Notes under the pieces: model-generated | Told to the model about the DNA's origin: nothing | The model's input: the letters and a program-made list of their open reading frames with translations, nothing else | Databases searched by the model: none | Translations under genes and position numbers: made by a program | Part shown: piece after piece, positions 17,420 to 27,216 of the stretch | Layout: every line of letters begins with the position of its first letter | Numbering within the stretch: position 1 is the stretch's first letter | DNA from: Pedobacter sp. FW305-3-2-15-E-R2A2 | GTDB lineage: Bacteria > Bacteroidota > Bacteroidia > Sphingobacteriales > Sphingobacteriaceae | DNA length: 64,000 nucleotides | Assembly (NCBI RefSeq): GCF_038446955.1 | Contig: NZ_CP151803.1 | Span: 3,162,001 to 3,226,000 of the forward strand | Direction of reading: 5' to 3'

Positions 17420-19702
17420 ATGAAAGGAATCATGTGTAATAATTTATTTAACTTTTGGCGTTTTGCAGTTCTTGCTGCATGTTTAATTTTTACAGGCATC
17501 AATCCGGTCTTTGCACAAGATCAGGAGCTGAGCACTTTAAAAAAGAAACTTACTGCGGCAACACCAGATACCAGTAAGGTAAATGTGCTGAACCGTATCG
17601 GGATGTATTTTATCAGCAGGCCGGTTCCGGAAGCAAATTTGCCAGACAGCGCCATTAAATTTAGCCATAGAGCCTTTGAACTGAGCAGCAAAATAGGTTT
17701 CTATAAAGGCGTAGGGGCAAGCTTAATGCTTCTGGCCAAAGGGTATCTGAATAAAGGAGACTCCTTAAAAACGAATGTCTTTACCAAAAAAGCAGTCCAG
17801 CTCCTGCAAAAACATGGCCTTTACAGGGAGGCGGGAGAGGCGGCCTTAAAACTGGAAGAATTCTACGTTTTTTTTGGCGGGCAGGACCTGAATATACGTG
17901 CTGCATATTATGAGCGGGCATTGCCTTTGTTTATTAAGGCCGGGGCGAGAGACCGGCAGGCCGCCACATTAAAGATATTAGGTGATTTTTATCAGCTGCT
18001 TGGACACTATGAAAAGGCTGCTGAAGATTTACAAAAGGCATTGACTTTGTATCAATCCGTAGGTGAAAAAGACCTTCAGGCAGTTTATGATTTGTTAAAT
18101 GCCGTTTATGCCAGGATAGGGAACCTTAATGAGGCCCTGAAATACGGAATACTTGCCGTTCGGCTTGGGGAGGCCAACAAGGATAAATCCATGCAAATGT
18201 GCACGACCTACAACCGGCTTGGAATTACCTATTATTACCTGAAAAGGCTGGAGGATGCGAAAGGATTATTTTATAAGTCTATCGCCATTGCCCGTGATCA
18301 TAAAGATAGAAATTCGGTAGTGATGCTTTCCTGTAACCTGAGTAATATTTTGATGCAGACCAGGAAGTCGGATGAAGCCTTTGTGCTCCTTCAATCAGTA
18401 CTAAAAGACTTTCCGCCGGAAATTCTGCCTTTAAAGATTCAATTGGCCATCAGTCTGATCAATGTATCCACGATCCTGAAAAAATATACCCTTGCAGCTG
18501 AACACATCAAGCAGGTTCTTTTGCTATCAAAGGATCTTCCAAAATTCAACAAGGACAAGCAAATGGCCGATTACAGTGCTGCGTTGTATTATACCGCAGT
18601 CAAGGACTTTAAGGCGGCACGTAAACACCTGAATGATTTTAAGGAAGGTAGTAAAATCAACAATGAAATATCTGAACTCAGAAGCAGTTATGTGATCGAA
18701 TACCGGATAGATTCGGCGGAGGGTAAATTTCTTTCCGCGATCAAAAGCTATGGTCGTTATTCCAGTCTCAATGATATTATTTTCAATGAAAGGATGACAA
18801 AGGACATCGCTCAACTGGAAATTCAATACCAAAATGAACAAAAGGATAAAAATTTAAGAATCAAAGAACAGAATATTCAATTACTGCAGAAGCAGGGAGC
18901 GCTTCAGAAGGCTAATCTGTTGCAAGAGCAAAAAAGTCAGAATCTGATGAAAGGAGGAGCATTGCTGTTGGTATTACTGATTGGACTTGGTTATAACCGA
19001 TACCGTATGGGGCAGCGGATCAATAAGGAACTACACTGGCAACAAAATCAGATTGATCATAAAAATGAATCGCTTAGTTGCCTGATTCAAGAAAAAGACA
19101 GGCTTCTGGAAGAAAAAGAATGGCTCATGAAAGAGATTCATCATCGCGTTAAAAATAACCTCCAGATTGTGATTAGCCTCTTGAATTCCCAATCTGTTTA
19201 CCTTAAAAATGAGGCTGCTGTGAAAGCCATCAGGGAAAGTCAGCATAGGATGCAGTCGATCTCACTGATTCATCAAAAGCTTTATCAATCCGACAATCTT
19301 GCACTGGTGGACATACAAACTTATGTTACTGATCTGGTGGTTTATCTGAAGGAGAGTTTTAATGCCGGGGACCGTATTGATTTTAAGCTAAACGTAATCT
19401 CCTCAGAATTTGATGTGAACAAAGCGGTCCCACTTGGGCTGATCCTGAATGAGGCCATTACAAATTCCATCAAATATGCTTTTGGAACTGAAGCGCAAGC
19501 GATCATCTCTGTTTCATTGAGCCGGGAAAATGAGCGGTTTGTTTTGATCATATCCGACAATGGTAAAGGATTGCAAGAACAACAGTTTCTGGAAGGTAAA
19601 ACACTTGGGATGAGTTTGATGAAGGGTTTGTCGCAGCAGATTGAAGGAACATTCGAGGTCCAGGCAAAAAACGGGTTGACGATTACAATTAAATTTCCTT
19701 AA
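17420..19702 (+). CDS. TPR-containing HisKA_2 sensor histidine kinase
   Basis: This 760-residue kinase is built like the one at 8911. It has a signal peptide (cleavage near FAQ/D, residue 33), TPR repeats over about 50-450, a coiled coil, a transmembrane helix near 515-532, a second coiled coil and the kinase core. The phosphoacceptor motif KEIHHRVKNNLQ places His at 574/575. The ATP-binding motifs LNEAITNSIKYAF and SDNGKGL are intact. It is on the same strand as the NtrC-type regulator that starts 39 bases downstream, so the two form an operon and a likely cognate pair. The start at ATG 17420 is preferred, though ATG 17432 (MCNNLF) is possible. Confidence 0.9.
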   Translation: MKGIMCNNLFNFWRFAVLAACLIFTGINPVFAQDQELSTLKKKLTAATPDTSKVNVLNRIGMYFISRPVPEANLPDSAIKFSHRAFELSSKIGFYKGVGASLMLLAKGYLNKGDSLKTNVFTKKAVQLLQKHGLYREAGEAALKLEEFYVFFGGQDLNIRAAYYERALPLFIKAGARDRQAATLKILGDFYQLLGHYEKAAEDLQKALTLYQSVGEKDLQAVYDLLNAVYARIGNLNEALKYGILAVRLGEANKDKSMQMCTTYNRLGITYYYLKRLEDAKGLFYKSIAIARDHKDRNSVVMLSCNLSNILMQTRKSDEAFVLLQSVLKDFPPEILPLKIQLAISLINVSTILKKYTLAAEHIKQVLLLSKDLPKFNKDKQMADYSAALYYTAVKDFKAARKHLNDFKEGSKINNEISELRSSYVIEYRIDSAEGKFLSAIKSYGRYSSLNDIIFNERMTKDIAQLEIQYQNEQKDKNLRIKEQNIQLLQKQGALQKANLLQEQKSQNLMKGGALLLVLLIGLGYNRYRMGQRINKELHWQQNQIDHKNESLSCLIQEKDRLLEEKEWLMKEIHHRVKNNLQIVISLLNSQSVYLKNEAAVKAIRESQHRMQSISLIHQKLYQSDNLALVDIQTYVTDLVVYLKESFNAGDRIDFKLNVISSEFDVNKAVPLGLILNEAITNSIKYAFGTEAQAIISVSLSRENERFVLIISDNGKGLQEQQFLEGKTLGMSLMKGLSQQIEGTFEVQAKNGLTITIKFP

Positions 19703-19741
19703 CGGAAGCACTTAAATAAAAATATAGAAATAAATAAAGTT

Positions 19742-21688
19742 ATGGATATCAGGATACTTATTGTTGAAGATGAGTTCATTGTTGCCAATGACCTCAAATT
19801 AATGTTGGAATCTGCAGGATATGAGGTATCGGGAATTGCAGGGTCAGTTGAACAGGCTAAGGAAATGATGGCTAAACAAAAGCCCCAACTTGTGCTTCTG
19901 GACATTCACCTGCGTGGAGAAGAAACAGGAATAGATTTGGCAAGGCACCTGTCTGATGAGCACATCGCCTTTGTATACCTTTCCGCAAATTCGAACCAAA
20001 AGATATTGGAAGCGGCAAAAGCCACTCAGCCCTATGGCTTTTTGGTGAAACCATTTCGTGAAAAGGATATTCTGGTTACACTGGAAATTGCCTGGTACTT
20101 GCATGAGCAAAATATGCTGCTGAAACGGAACAATGAGATCGCCCTTCAGAACACGCTGACTGATATTGTATCCCAACCAACTGAATGGGATGAGAAATTC
20201 CTGAAAATTGCAAAAACCATACAGCCCAGTATCCCATTTGATTTTGTGGCCATTGGGATGAAGAATATGGAGAAGGAAAATTATCATGGCTTGTGTTTTT
20301 TGAGGTTAAACTTTGATGAATATCAGATTATCGGTTTAAAAGAGCTGATGGTGATGACGGGGATACCGGCTAAAGAACTTCCAAAATACCAGGATTCCGC
20401 TCCGGAAGACTCCATTTCTGCATTTTACAATGCGGAAGACTTTGTGGAGATCTGTAACATTAACCCCGCAAAAAAGATAGTTTCCAAAACTTTCCATCTT
20501 TATGCTAATCTCGTGATGTATATCCCGGTTAGTGGTAAGGCTGGGTTCACTTTTTCATTCTACAGCAGGAAAGCCGACATTTACACGAAAAGGCACCTTG
20601 CTCTTGTAAAGCGACTGGCAGGGCCATTGTCAAAAACAATTGAAGGCATTCTTTCGGCCGGTAAAAATGCCCGTGTTCCCGAGTTGAACTTAAGACCTGC
20701 AGAAAAGATAGCAGCTAAGAAATCGGTAATTAAAAATGTTGATGGCATCATCGGAAATAGTCACCTTCTGCTCACTGCACTTGACCTGATTACGATTGTA
20801 GCACCATTGGAAACCTCTGTCCTCATCTTAGGCGAAAGCGGTACGGGAAAGGAAAAGTTTTCACGATCAATACACCAGCAATCTGCCCGGAGTAAAAAAC
20901 AAATGGTGGTGGTCAATTGTGCCGCATTGCCAGTACATTTGATTGAATCGGAGTTGTTTGGTCATGAAAAGGGCGCATTTACAGGAGCTGTAGACAGAAG
21001 GATCGGGAAGTTTGAACAGGCAGCAGGTGGAACGATATTTCTTGATGAGATGGGGGAGCTTCCCCTGGAATCTCAGGCCAAGCTTTTAAGGGTGCTTCAG
21101 GAAAAAGAAATTGAACGCTTAGGTGGCAGAGAAACGATAAAAGTTGATGTAAGAATAATCGTTGCGACGAACTGTAATCTGGAAAAGGAAGTGGCGGCAG
21201 GCCGGTTCAGATTGGATCTTTATTATCGGTTAAATGTGTTTCCCATACTTTTACCCCCGCTGCGTGATCGAAAAGAAGACATTCCCCTGCTGGTCAGATT
21301 TTTCCTGGATAAGTATGTCAGCTTGTCGGGCAGAGAAGATATCACGGTTTCGAACCGGGCTATGGAGGACCTGCAACGTTATAACTGGCCCGGTAATGTG
21401 AGAGAGCTGGAACATCTGATAGAGCGGAACGTTTTGCTTGCGCGGGGAAAGTGTATTGAAAGGATCAGCTTGCCCAACCATCAGCATGAACTGCTGGCAA
21501 ATGACCAGCAGCCGGGGCATGTCAAATCGATAGATGACAATGAAAGGGATCACATTTTGGCTATTCTAAGCAAATGCGAAGGCAGGATTTCGGGTAAAGG
21601 TGGTGCAGCAGAGCTTTTAGATGTTCCTTCAACCACCTTAAATTCAAAAATGAAAAGACTGGGGATAACGAGAAGACATTTTTCCTGA
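19742..21688 (+). CDS. NtrC-type sigma-54-dependent response regulator
   Basis: This 648-residue regulator has a receiver (about 1-125, acidic residues 10-11, phosphoacceptor Asp54), a GAF-like middle (about 130-310), a sigma-54 AAA+ domain with Walker [10 protein letters not shown] from Gly364 and GAFTGA from Gly411, and a C-terminal Fis-type helix-turn-helix ([13 protein letters not shown]). It is co-transcribed with the TPR kinase upstream. It is the same length as its paralogue at 6968 and closely similar in sequence. A strong -24/-12 promoter candidate lies 130 bases past its stop in front of the outer-membrane barrel gene, which is a plausible direct target. Confidence 0.92.
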   Translation: MDIRILIVEDEFIVANDLKLMLESAGYEVSGIAGSVEQAKEMMAKQKPQLVLLDIHLRGEETGIDLARHLSDEHIAFVYLSANSNQKILEAAKATQPYGFLVKPFREKDILVTLEIAWYLHEQNMLLKRNNEIALQNTLTDIVSQPTEWDEKFLKIAKTIQPSIPFDFVAIGMKNMEKENYHGLCFLRLNFDEYQIIGLKELMVMTGIPAKELPKYQDSAPEDSISAFYNAEDFVEICNINPAKKIVSKTFHLYANLVMYIPVSGKAGFTFSFYSRKADIYTKRHLALVKRLAGPLSKTIEGILSAGKNARVPELNLRPAEKIAAKKSVIKNVDGIIGNSHLLLTALDLITIVAPLETSVLILGESGTGKEKFSRSIHQQSARSKKQMVVVNCAALPVHLIESELFGHEKGAFTGAVDRRIGKFEQAAGGTIFLDEMGELPLESQAKLLRVLQEKEIERLGGRETIKVDVRIIVATNCNLEKEVAAGRFRLDLYYRLNVFPILLPPLRDRKEDIPLLVRFFLDKYVSLSGREDITVSNRAMEDLQRYNWPGNVRELEHLIERNVLLARGKCIERISLPNHQHELLANDQQPGHVKSIDDNERDHILAILSKCEGRISGKGGAAELLDVPSTTLNSKMKRLGITRRHFS

Positions 21689-21697
21689 TTTTTCAGG
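21684..21697 (+). terminator. Possible weak terminator
   Basis: CCTGA-TTTT-TCAGG forms a 5-bp hairpin overlapping the stop codon of the regulator gene, followed by TCTGATCTTTT. The stem is short, so termination may be partial. Confidence 0.3.
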
Positions 21698-21817
21698 TCT
21701 GATCTTTTGATGTAGTGCTGACTTTATTTCGCTGACCCGCTTTTATATTTACGATATTTAGTGGTTTGCACTTTTCTGTTATTTGTTAATGTGTTGTTTT
21801 TCAGTACGTTGTGTTGA

Positions 21818-21833
21818 TGGATCGCCTTTTGCA
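21818..21833 (+). promoter_or_regulatory. Candidate sigma-54 (-24/-12) promoter
   Basis: TGGATCGCCTTTTGCA matches the sigma-54 consensus TGGCACG-N4-TTGCA at TGG, C, G and TTGCA, with the GG and GC pairs at the required spacing. It lies 20 bases before the ATG of the barrel gene and just after a sigma-54 activator gene. The implied start of transcription gives a very short leader of about 10 bases, which is the main weakness. Confidence 0.5.
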
Positions 21834-21853
21834 TTTATTGGGAAAAAGTAAAT

Positions 21854-23224
21854 ATGAAAAAGATTTTTTTGATCTCATTGTTACTCGTTGTCCAAGGTGC
21901 TTATGTACAAGCTCAGGGGTTTAAGGCCATGAGGTTTGACGAGGATTATAGTACACTTGTTCAGGATACCACTAAAGACTGGTATCAAAAGCTCAAGTTC
22001 ATGCCCATCTCAAAAAGTGGAAACACTTATTTAAGTATCGGAGGGGAATTTAGGAATCAGTATTTTAAATACGAGCATCCCGATTGGGGAGAAGCCCCAA
22101 AGGATGCGGATGGTTTTGTACTTGGAAGGTACCTCATCCATTCTGATTTGCATGTAGGGAAAAGCTTCAGGCTTTTTGGCCAGATTCAAAGTAGCAGCAG
22201 CAGCGGAGAGGCGGAGGAGCCTTCGCCTGTTAATCAAAATCCGCTGGAAATACACCAGCTTTTTGCTGATGGCGTTTTGCCGCTAGGCAATCAGGCATCA
22301 TTGCTTTTCAGGATAGGAAGACAGGAACTTTCTTTCGGTTCTCAAAGGATTGTTTCGGTTAGGGAGGCTCCAAATAACAGGCAGGCCTTTGATGGGATAA
22401 AGTTGCAGTTCAGAGATCACAATATGAAGCTTGATGCCTTATATACACATTATGTACAGGCAAAAAGCGGAATATTTGATGATCGCATCTCGTCAAACAT
22501 AAAGCTTTGGGGCCTTTATAGTACGATAAATGAAGTGCCTCTTTTAAAACAGATAGACTTATATTATTTGGGATACGAACGCAGGCGCGCTGTATTTGAT
22601 GATATCAGCGGAAAGGAAAGGCGGAATTCTATTGGTTTAAGGACCTGGAAATCCGGCTCAACGCTGGAATATGATATTGAAGCACTTTATCAGTTTGGAA
22701 AAATATCCGGGGATGAGATCAGGTCATGGACACTTTCTGCAAATTTGGGTTATCACTTTAAAAATGTATTGTGGAAGCCTAAAGTTGGTGTGAAAAGTGA
22801 ATTTATAGCTGGAGATAAATCTTATGATGATGGAAGGCTGAATACTTTTAATCCTTTATTTCCAAAGGGTGGTTACTTTGGCATGGCGGCTTTGATAGGT
22901 CCTGCAAATCTCTTTGATGTCCATCCTTATGTGGAGTTTTCTCTGACAAAGAACCTCTTGCTCAGCACAGACTATGATTTCTTTTGGAGAATGGAAAAGT
23001 CTGATGGCATTTATGCGGTAAATGGAAAACTAATTTATTCCGGAAAAAATACGAAGGAGCGTTTTATAGGTGGTCAACTCGGTACAGCTCTGGAATATAA
23101 TCCAGTTAAATATCTTTATTTTAGAGCGGAATTTAGTTGGTTTGACACTGGAAAGTTCTTAAAGGAAGCAGGTCCGGGAAGGGATATCCAGATGTATGGC
23201 CTTACCGCGACCATTAAATTTTAG
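21854..23224 (+). CDS. Alginate-export family outer-membrane barrel
   Basis: This 456-residue protein has a clear signal peptide (MKKIFLISLLL, cleavage near VQA/Q). Amphipathic strands follow throughout, ending in a C-terminal strand that closes with Phe (YGLTATIKF), typical of outer-membrane barrels. The sequence pattern SIGGEFRNQYFKYEHPDWG, GRYLIHSDLHVGKSFRLFGQI and RIGRQELSFGSQRIVSVREAPNNR matches the AlgE-like alginate_exp family. No alginate or other exopolysaccharide biosynthesis genes are nearby, so the solute is unknown and the name reflects family only. Its upstream sigma-54 promoter candidate and position after a kinase/regulator pair suggest induction by that system. Confidence 0.82.
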   Translation: MKKIFLISLLLVVQGAYVQAQGFKAMRFDEDYSTLVQDTTKDWYQKLKFMPISKSGNTYLSIGGEFRNQYFKYEHPDWGEAPKDADGFVLGRYLIHSDLHVGKSFRLFGQIQSSSSSGEAEEPSPVNQNPLEIHQLFADGVLPLGNQASLLFRIGRQELSFGSQRIVSVREAPNNRQAFDGIKLQFRDHNMKLDALYTHYVQAKSGIFDDRISSNIKLWGLYSTINEVPLLKQIDLYYLGYERRRAVFDDISGKERRNSIGLRTWKSGSTLEYDIEALYQFGKISGDEIRSWTLSANLGYHFKNVLWKPKVGVKSEFIAGDKSYDDGRLNTFNPLFPKGGYFGMAALIGPANLFDVHPYVEFSLTKNLLLSTDYDFFWRMEKSDGIYAVNGKLIYSGKNTKERFIGGQLGTALEYNPVKYLYFRAEFSWFDTGKFLKEAGPGRDIQMYGLTATIKF

Positions 23225-23450
23225 CCATTAATTTTTTTTGATATCGCATTATAGAAACTTAAATTTTGAAGGATAATTTTGCTGATGTCAAGGATGCCCC
23301 GGCCATCTTTAATCCTATTGATTTGTAAAGGGGTTAAGGTATAAATGAAAAAACATAAACGACACTAAGATCAAATTTAAAAGGAAGGGTCTTTAAAAGG
23401 GCCTATTTCACTTTATTTTTGGGAGGCTGCTGTTAATCCGTTTATAATAG

Positions 23451-24482
23451 TTACAGCAATGGTTCAAAAATTAAGCCTTCACCAAAGCCATTCACATTCA
23501 CCTCATTTTTAAAATTAATATTTTCCTGAAAAACCAATCGGCCTTTGAAAGCTGAGTAGTAGAAGCAAACCTGAGTTTTAGGCGCCTTTTGATAAATTCC
23601 TTCGGGGGCAGAATAAGTTTGGCCTCCATCGTAAGTAGGTAAGACCGTTATATTTTTAGTCTCGTTGTCTCTGAACTCGATCGATCCTTCCTTAAGGGAC
23701 CATTCTCCATACCGGGTTTCATTTTTATTAATCATACCTCCATCAAAGCTCGTCCTATGCTTAAGGTCAAGTATAATTGTTAAATATTCAAATTGATTCC
23801 CCTTTTTTAGTATGTAGGCTTTTATAACACCATTTGTTTCCATCACCAGGCCAAATTCAATTTCACTATTATAAAGCCCATTCTTCATTCTTTCGAGTTC
23901 GTTATGCTTTATAGTGTTTAAGTATTTGGAATCTGTTATGTTCACTTCCGATCTTTTAATCTGATCTCTCATTCTATAGTAAAAATCGGTGTCTTCATAA
24001 CCCCAGTCTAATATCTTTTCATCATAGCCCCTTAATTTTAAAAAATCTGATTTCCACAAACAGGCTCTTCCCTCAGCATCCCCTTCCAGTCCTTTCATAT
24101 ATATATTGTTATTCTTGTTAAACTGGTCATTTAAATAGCTGGCAAAGCCCCAACCAGTAAAATTATCAGCGTCTATATTACATACAATATCACCACTGGC
24201 AAATTTGGTAACCATATTTTTGGCATGGGACATTTTAAAATGCAAAGGTTCCAAAGTCTTAATATATCTAACTTTATGGCTTTTGATTTCTGCCGTCATT
24301 TCTTTTTCCATCCATTGATCTATTTCATCTTTACTATTATAATTTAAAACGACAAACTCAACATTTTCATAAGTTGAATTATTAATTAAATTAAAAGGCA
24401 AAGTCTCCTTTAGATGATGGAGTCGATTCATACAAGTAGTACAAAATGAAATTTTGTAAGATTGGGATGTTGAAATATTCAT
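23451..24482 (-). CDS. GT2-type glycosyltransferase with beta-rich C-terminal extension
   Basis: This is a 343-residue protein. Residues 10-210 form a GT-A fold. They include ISFCTTCMNRLHHLKETLP, the metal-binding acidic motif NIDADNF (Asp104/Asp106) and the galactosyltransferase-like GWGYEDTDFYYR at about 160-170 with the probable catalytic base. The last 130 residues are beta-rich (repeated YEDTD-free strands with many Thr, Tyr and Gly) and are not part of the usual domain; I do not recognise them. It has no signal peptide. It lies 53 bases downstream of the 814-residue fusion glycosyltransferase on the same strand, so the two probably form an operon and may act on the same acceptor. Confidence 0.83.
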   Translation of the reverse strand: MNISTSQSYKISFCTTCMNRLHHLKETLPFNLINNSTYENVEFVVLNYNSKDEIDQWMEKEMTAEIKSHKVRYIKTLEPLHFKMSHAKNMVTKFASGDIVCNIDADNFTGWGFASYLNDQFNKNNNIYMKGLEGDAEGRACLWKSDFLKLRGYDEKILDWGYEDTDFYYRMRDQIKRSEVNITDSKYLNTIKHNELERMKNGLYNSEIEFGLVMETNGVIKAYILKKGNQFEYLTIILDLKHRTSFDGGMINKNETRYGEWSLKEGSIEFRDNETKNITVLPTYDGGQTYSAPEGIYQKAPKTQVCFYYSAFKGRLVFQENINFKNEVNVNGFGEGLIFEPLL

Positions 24483-24535
24483 ATATATCGTGAGGTTATG
24501 TGTTTTATTTATTTTCTTTAGCTAAGGTCTGTGCA

Positions 24536-26980
24536 CTACTGTAGCCAGGGCCATGTTTTAACATAAGCTTTTAGTTCTTCTCCGGTCATTTTCTTTTGCT
24601 TATTATGATGTTCCTCATTTCGCTTAAAATGAGGATTCATATGAGAACTATTAGGACCGATATAGTGGTTCATATGAAACAATTGTCCTTTAACGCGTTT
24701 TATTTTAAAACCTAGTTTTTTAAACCGATCTATACGTTCCCAATCTTCCGGACCATAAGAGACGAAGTATTCATTCTCCTTTCCTGCTTCTATAAAAGCA
24801 TCTTTTTTATAGAACACAGCACCGCCAAAACTTTCAATCTTATCGAGATTAACTAAATTCAGAAGTCCGGCAATCCCGATATCACGGTGCTTATCTACAT
24901 AGGAAAAAAAGCTGCGGGGTAGTCTGGTAAACCGACCATCATAAGGGTAAACAAAGTCGGCAATGTCATTTTTTATCAATTCTGCAGCCAGTATGATTTG
25001 TAGGGGACTTAAAATTACATCACAATCCCAATTTACGATACAATCTGACTTTGACAAGTTGCACAACTCATTTAACATTTTAGTTCTGTGGAAATTTGCC
25101 AAAGGGAAATTTATATAGGAACAGCGTTTTTCTATAGCAGATAACATTTCCCCACCTTGCTCACCAACGATTATATTGGTAATAAAGCTTTTTTCAAGCA
25201 TATCAACAGAGAGGTAAAGATTTTCCTCCCTGTGCTTGTGATCAAAAGAAACAGGTATCGTAAAGGTTACGTGCGACAGGTCATATTTATAGGTGGTATA
25301 ATCAAAAGCTATCCAGTCAGGCTCCCAAAAGTCTTTGGTATTATAGTCTTTTTTACTGCCCTTAAAATATTGCACTGGATGAATAACCTTTGAGTGTTCC
25401 TTTTGTCCGAGGTAGGCAGCCCACCAGGAAAAGGTGCTGTTAGAAACGATATAATGATCGCATAAACTCATTAATGCCATATCTTCAACATCACTTAAGC
25501 CCTCACTAAAATACGCGTTTTCCAGGCATTCAAAGTGAATCTTGGCGTAGGCAATATCATCGCTAAACAAAACGATCTGATAATTTTTTAGATCAGGAAA
25601 GTGATTTAGCAGCGCAAAAATGTAGTAGTTTTCAGGTAACAGATAGAAATCCGGATTGTTAATGTAATCTCCCCGACGAATATGTATTCCTATAGTTGGC
25701 TTGGTAAAAGTATAATGCTTATCCCGAATTTGCTTCAGAAAACTATTTGTAAATGAGATGTTCTGTGTTTTCCAATATTTACTGCTTTGAAAGTAGCCAT
25801 GTAAATTTATGACACCTTTAATGTTTTTTAACTGTTGGTAGTATTCAGGTGTGTAATGAAATTCTGATTCCTGAATGGTTGTGCCAGGGAGGGCAGTTAG
25901 CGCGTTTAATTTTATGTTAAAATATGGCGCATATTGCCAGGTTGGCAAGGCCATTGCATAACCGTATTCTTTTGCAAGACCTGATAGAGAAGCAATCTGG
26001 AATAGTTGGTTTCCAAACCTTCCTATTTGATTCAAGCCGATACATGTTAAGGTGGTTTCGGCAGGGGGATGGTCCGCATTTTTTAAAGAAATGGATCCTG
26101 TATGTATGTTTTGTAGTTGATCTTCCATGTTCTTTTTATCGAAATTGCGGTGTTCTTGTCCCGATTCAATTAAAGACTTATAGATTAAATAGGAATTGAT
26201 AAGTAACTCGTGCAAATCAATGAAATCGAAATGCTCATGTAAAATGGTACTTAACTGGATAAACAAATGTTGAAAAGGTTTGCGATTATTGATATGGTTA
26301 GCGCAATTAAGTACCCAGCTATGAAGCCAGTCTGTTTCCTGGTTCTTACTTCCATCCGCATAGATCTCCGTTACTACTTCTGTTAATACTTCCTTATTTT
26401 TATGATATAAAGCATTTGTTTTATGATCAATACCAGCCTGTTGCATTGGATCGAATCTGCTTAACAGGGAGGTAAGCATACTCATCAATTCGGAGGCTGC
26501 TTTATTGTGATCGCGAAATGCAGCCCTGATTATGCCTAATTGCAGATTTAAGCAAAACATCAAAGTGTTCTCCTGATTGATTGGTTTTGTGCTTAGGGTC
26601 ATGATAATGGCATCTGAAATCAGACACCTTACTTTTTCCAATTCTGTTTCTGATATTAATTCAGTTTGTAACGGGTAAGGTTTGTAAAGATCGTACAGTA
26701 CAGAATTTGAAGAACCAGGGCTAGGATTAGCCTTCAGGAAAGCAGCGATTTGCGTATCCCATAGCTTAAGAAACTGCGGTATGCTATGTTCCGGAGCTTT
26801 TATCGAAAGCCGTATATGGTCTCCCTGTGTTTTGCTAAAATGAAGAAAAAACTGATCAATGTACTTTTCTTTCTTCATCGAGATGATAAAGGGTTTGATG
26901 CAACTGTCAATTAGGAAATGCCATGAGGCGCTATTATAAAATACGGAAACACGTATCCACTTAAAATTGTAGTTACTCAT
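24536..26980 (-). CDS. Fusion: SpaB_C-like (lanthipeptide dehydratase C-terminal) + GT11 fucosyltransferase + GT2-type domain
   Basis: The protein is 814 residues. Residues 1-275 resemble the SpaB_C / thiopeptide-type bacteriocin biosynthesis domain: WIRVSVFYNS, a helix ending KEKYIDQFFLHFSK, GDHIRLSI, then LYDLYKPYP and a long helical part with repeated His/Asn. In full LanB enzymes this domain eliminates glutamate to form dehydroamino acids. Residues 311-560 are a GT11 alpha-1,2-fucosyltransferase-like domain with RFGNQLFQIA, the HIRRGDY motif (433-439) and SNSTFSWWAAYL. Residues 568-790 are a GT-A domain with DCD (652-654) and GPEDWER (743-749). No signal peptide is seen. The first assignment is by pattern and less certain than the two transferase domains. 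It is unknown whether the substrate is a peptide or a glycan. Confidence 0.78.
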   Translation of the reverse strand: MSNYNFKWIRVSVFYNSASWHFLIDSCIKPFIISMKKEKYIDQFFLHFSKTQGDHIRLSIKAPEHSIPQFLKLWDTQIAAFLKANPSPGSSNSVLYDLYKPYPLQTELISETELEKVRCLISDAIIMTLSTKPINQENTLMFCLNLQLGIIRAAFRDHNKAASELMSMLTSLLSRFDPMQQAGIDHKTNALYHKNKEVLTEVVTEIYADGSKNQETDWLHSWVLNCANHINNRKPFQHLFIQLSTILHEHFDFIDLHELLINSYLIYKSLIESGQEHRNFDKKNMEDQLQNIHTGSISLKNADHPPAETTLTCIGLNQIGRFGNQLFQIASLSGLAKEYGYAMALPTWQYAPYFNIKLNALTALPGTTIQESEFHYTPEYYQQLKNIKGVINLHGYFQSSKYWKTQNISFTNSFLKQIRDKHYTFTKPTIGIHIRRGDYINNPDFYLLPENYYIFALLNHFPDLKNYQIVLFSDDIAYAKIHFECLENAYFSEGLSDVEDMALMSLCDHYIVSNSTFSWWAAYLGQKEHSKVIHPVQYFKGSKKDYNTKDFWEPDWIAFDYTTYKYDLSHVTFTIPVSFDHKHREENLYLSVDMLEKSFITNIIVGEQGGEMLSAIEKRCSYINFPLANFHRTKMLNELCNLSKSDCIVNWDCDVILSPLQIILAAELIKNDIADFVYPYDGRFTRLPRSFFSYVDKHRDIGIAGLLNLVNLDKIESFGGAVFYKKDAFIEAGKENEYFVSYGPEDWERIDRFKKLGFKIKRVKGQLFHMNHYIGPNSSHMNPHFKRNEEHHNKQKKMTGEELKAYVKTWPWLQ

Positions 26981-27111
26981 AAATATTCAGATTGTTGATG
27001 TGATTTTGCAATCCGGCGTTGTTTGCTATAAATTTTGGAGTAGCCGTAATCGCTATTGGATTAGTTTAAAATGAATTAAAAACAAAGACGATTGTTTTTA
27101 TTACAGCACGT

Positions 27112-27132
27112 AGCTTCGCTAAGGCATATCAC
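27112..27132 (-). promoter_or_regulatory. Shared intergenic element, copy 1
   Basis: On the minus strand this reads GTGATATGCCTT-AGCGAAGCT. The same GTG(A/G)TA...AGCGAAGCT arrangement occurs at 30057 and 54673. It points toward the fusion glycosyltransferase gene, about 130 bases before its start, and has an AGC-GAA-GCT mini-hairpin. Confidence 0.35.
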
Positions 27133-27216
27133 GCTTTATCTTAAAGCAGAAATTGCTGGACTTTACGGTATGATGACCAATATTACTAAAAAAACATTTA
27201 TTATCAAATCTATTTT

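Noticed and set aside
21854..23224. An alginate biosynthesis or export locus
   Set aside because: Only the barrel is present. There is no polymerase, epimerase or lyase nearby, so the family name does not establish alginate as the solute.
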